Shown: positions 6,088-7,326 of the stretch, one piece after another
Layout: each line of letters opens with the position of its first letter
Position numbering within the stretch: the first letter of the stretch is position 1
NCBI GenBank assembly: GCA_002419125.1
Contig: DIFL01000022.1
Span: 11,944-19,269, forward strand
Reading direction: 5' to 3'
Origin: Candidatus Dojkabacteria bacterium UBA5749
Lineage (GTDB): Bacteria; Patescibacteriota; Dojkabacteria; SC72
DNA length: 7,326 bases
Program-made: the position numbers and the translations under genes
Notes under the pieces: generated by a model
What the model was told of the DNA's origin: nothing
What the model saw: only the letters and a program-made list of their open reading frames with translations
The model's database searches: none

Positions 6088-6161
6088 TGGTTGCGGGACA
6101 TAGATTCGAACTATGATTCTCGGCTTCAAAGGCCGGTGTCCTACCATTAGACGATCCCGCA
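6088..6161 (-). tRNA. tRNA-Gln (anticodon UUG), CCA encoded
   Basis: Read on the minus strand, a complete cloverleaf is visible: a perfect 7-bp acceptor stem (TGCGGGA with TCCCGCA), D arm GTCT-AATGGTA-GGAC, anticodon stem CCGGC/GCCGA with the 7-base loop CTTTGAA, a 4-base variable loop, and a perfect T arm CATAG-TTCGAAT-CTATG. U33 is followed by UUG, decoding the Gln codon CAA (and CAG by wobble). The weak U1-A72 pair agrees with tRNA-Gln identity. The discriminator is A73 and the 3' CCA is encoded at 6090-6088. The outermost anticodon-stem pair is a C27-A43 mismatch, which is mildly unusual. A tRNA covariance-model scan would settle the isotype. Confidence 0.93.
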
Positions 6162-6171
6162 TAAACAAAAC

Positions 6172-6177
6172 ATTATA
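6172..6177 (-). promoter_or_regulatory. Predicted tRNA-Gln promoter -10 box
   Basis: A consensus TATAAT on the minus strand (plus 6177-6172) lies 10 bases before the tRNA 5' end, which fits a start a few bases upstream of the mature tRNA. The -35 region is poor (TTTCAA about 18 bases upstream). It is divergent from the promoter of the membrane protein gene. Confidence 0.55.
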
Positions 6178-6195
6178 CAATACTCAATACTTTAA

Positions 6196-6224
6196 TTGAA
6201 ATATTTCTGTATTCATATTAATCT
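6196..6224 (+). promoter_or_regulatory. Predicted promoter of the membrane protein gene
   Basis: TTGAAA (6196-6201) and TAATCT (6219-6224) are separated by 17 bases, and the ATG follows 6 bases after the -10 box, again predicting a leaderless or nearly leaderless mRNA. The -35 box matches the consensus at 5 of 6 positions; the -10 box is weaker. A 10-bp palindrome GAAATATTTC (6198-6207) overlaps the -35 box. Confidence 0.5.
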
Positions 6225-6230
6225 TTATAC

Positions 6231-7325
6231 ATGAGATTTAAAAGAAAAAAGACAAGAGAGAGAAATATTGTAAGAATGCCGAAAGCCCCGACAAAGAAAC
6301 CAGTGTTACGTAAAAAAAAGAAATTTAATCTATCTGAGATATTTTCAAGAAAGAAAAATTTTAAGAAAGAGAGAAGAAAAAAAGGAAGTTCTAAGTATCT
6401 CTTTTTACTCTTTTTCTTTTTAATACTAACTGCTGTTATGTATTTAGCTTTGAGATATGTATTAAAGATTAGGGGTGATATAGGTAATCAAAGTGATGTG
6501 CAAGTAAGTAATGTGATTGGGTTGGACAATATACCTTCATTTCCTGGTTCTCAGTTTCTATTTGAAAATGATTTAAATTCCCCAATAGTTAAAGAATATC
6601 TCTCTGGAGGGAATTCTGTCTACACAATTCCTAAAGGGAACAACTTAGAGGATGTAGAAGATTACTACCAAGAGGTTCTTAAGGAAAAAGGATGGGAGTA
6701 TATTGAAAATGTAACAATAGGAACACCTGGTAAAAAGTATGGACAGTATTGGGTCAAGGATGGTAAAGGTTTACGAATTTATTCTAAGTATAAGGATGTT
6801 TGGTATGAAACTATTACTGAAGAAGATGCAAGGACATCTCTATCTAGATTAGTTCAAGAAGAAATTGAAAGGGAGATGCTTATGGCGAGTAGTGATAAAC
6901 AGAGTTTATTACCAGATTTTCCTTGGGTGATTGATATTCCCAAAGAATACCTTATTAAATACTCCCCAACTCAATTGGGTGAATTAAGGGCAGTATCATT
7001 TCAAAAGATAGGAGGAACTGAATTAATCGAAATATATCCTGTGGGAAAATGGAAAGAAAGGGATTTAGATGCATATCTTTTTGACTACTGTAATACAAAA
7101 AGTAGTGCCGAATTAAAATATGGAATACTCAATAGTGTACCTATTTCTTACCAAAACACCTTAGGTCTTAAATCAACAATTCAAATTGGTCCTAACAATA
7201 CCACAGCATATACAATTGTTAACAGTTATAACTCAATAGTATATGTAATTCTATCTTCAGATTCTAACTCACCATTGCTTCAGTACATTATTGATAATAT
7301 TAAGCCCTGTAATACTAAAGATTAG
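6231..7325 (+). CDS. Hypothetical single-pass membrane protein with basic N-terminal tail and two extracytoplasmic domains
   Basis: I do not recognise the family of this 364-residue protein. Residues 1-55 form an extremely basic tail (26 Lys/Arg), followed by one hydrophobic segment (about 56-78), giving an N-in, C-out anchor by the positive-inside rule. Outside, residues 99-197 contain FPGSQFLF and a DVEDYYQEVLKEKGWEY segment. This resembles the small alpha-beta domain of many lipoproteins in which a PGA/PGS strand is followed by a 'FYKEELKKAGW'-type helix. Residues 200-220 form a helical linker. Residues 229-359 (FPWVIDIPKEYLIKY, then alternating strands) are vaguely PsbP/Mog1-like. Both comparisons are my inference. 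The only cysteines, C287 and C360, are both outside the membrane and could pair. The ATG at 6231 is backed by the promoter spacing; an alternative Met at residue 16 would shorten the basic tail. The stop is TAG. Confidence 0.85.
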   Translation: MRFKRKKTRERNIVRMPKAPTKKPVLRKKKKFNLSEIFSRKKNFKKERRKKGSSKYLFLLFFFLILTAVMYLALRYVLKIRGDIGNQSDVQVSNVIGLDNIPSFPGSQFLFENDLNSPIVKEYLSGGNSVYTIPKGNNLEDVEDYYQEVLKEKGWEYIENVTIGTPGKKYGQYWVKDGKGLRIYSKYKDVWYETITEEDARTSLSRLVQEEIEREMLMASSDKQSLLPDFPWVIDIPKEYLIKYSPTQLGELRAVSFQKIGGTELIEIYPVGKWKERDLDAYLFDYCNTKSSAELKYGILNSVPISYQNTLGLKSTIQIGPNNTTAYTIVNSYNSIVYVILSSDSNSPLLQYIIDNIKPCNTKD

Positions 7326-7326
7326 A

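Noticed and set aside
6064..6180. N-terminal extension of the acidic ORF to an ATG at 6180 (154 aa)
   Set aside because: The extension is translated from the tRNA-Gln gene and its upstream promoter; the ATG at 6063, after the tRNA, is the sensible start.
1..7326. Mobile element, CRISPR, phage or defence system
   Set aside because: I found no transposase or integrase motif, no direct repeat array, no terminal inverted repeats and no nuclease/toxin pair; the content is housekeeping plus two orphan genes.

Overview
This window looks like ordinary chromosomal sequence from a small-genome, AT-rich bacterium (about one third G+C by eye). Genes are tightly packed on both strands, proteins are compact, the standard code suffices (stops are TAA, plus one TAG), and no start codon has a convincing Shine-Dalgarno sequence. 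Several promoter -10 boxes lie only 6-7 bases before the ATG, which suggests leaderless mRNAs. The NAD kinase is divergent and the gene mix is housekeeping plus orphan genes. Together this suggests an uncultivated lineage such as Candidate Phyla Radiation/Patescibacteria. That placement is an inference from style, not proof.

Layout. Positions 1-2449, minus strand: mutL (mismatch repair, endonuclease-type), followed 2 bases later by an RsmI-like tetrapyrrole-methylase-fold methyltransferase that runs off the left edge. Positions 2450-2497: a 48-base divergent promoter region, strikingly symmetric, serving mutL and uvrB. Positions 2498-4462, plus strand: uvrB (nucleotide excision repair). Positions 4446-4504: hairpins that end uvrB and the convergent RRM gene. 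Positions 4499-4792, minus strand: a small RRM RNA-binding protein, preceded by a predicted leader of about 98 nt containing hairpins and a 22-codon upstream ORF. Positions 4953-5702, plus strand: a divergent NAD kinase. Positions 5716-6161, minus strand: tRNA-Gln(UUG) with encoded CCA, followed by an unrecognised 115-residue acidic protein. Positions 6231-7325, plus strand: a single-pass membrane protein with a very basic cytoplasmic tail and two apparent extracytoplasmic domains.

How they fit together. MutL and UvrB belong to two different DNA repair pathways and share one compact divergent control region, so they may be co-controlled. The remaining genes are individually transcribed housekeeping or orphan genes with no obvious joint pathway. 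I see no mobile element, CRISPR array, phage gene, toxin-antitoxin pair or defence system. The most interesting signals are regulatory: the symmetric mutL/uvrB promoter, the recurring -10-to-ATG spacing, and the structured leader of the RRM gene.
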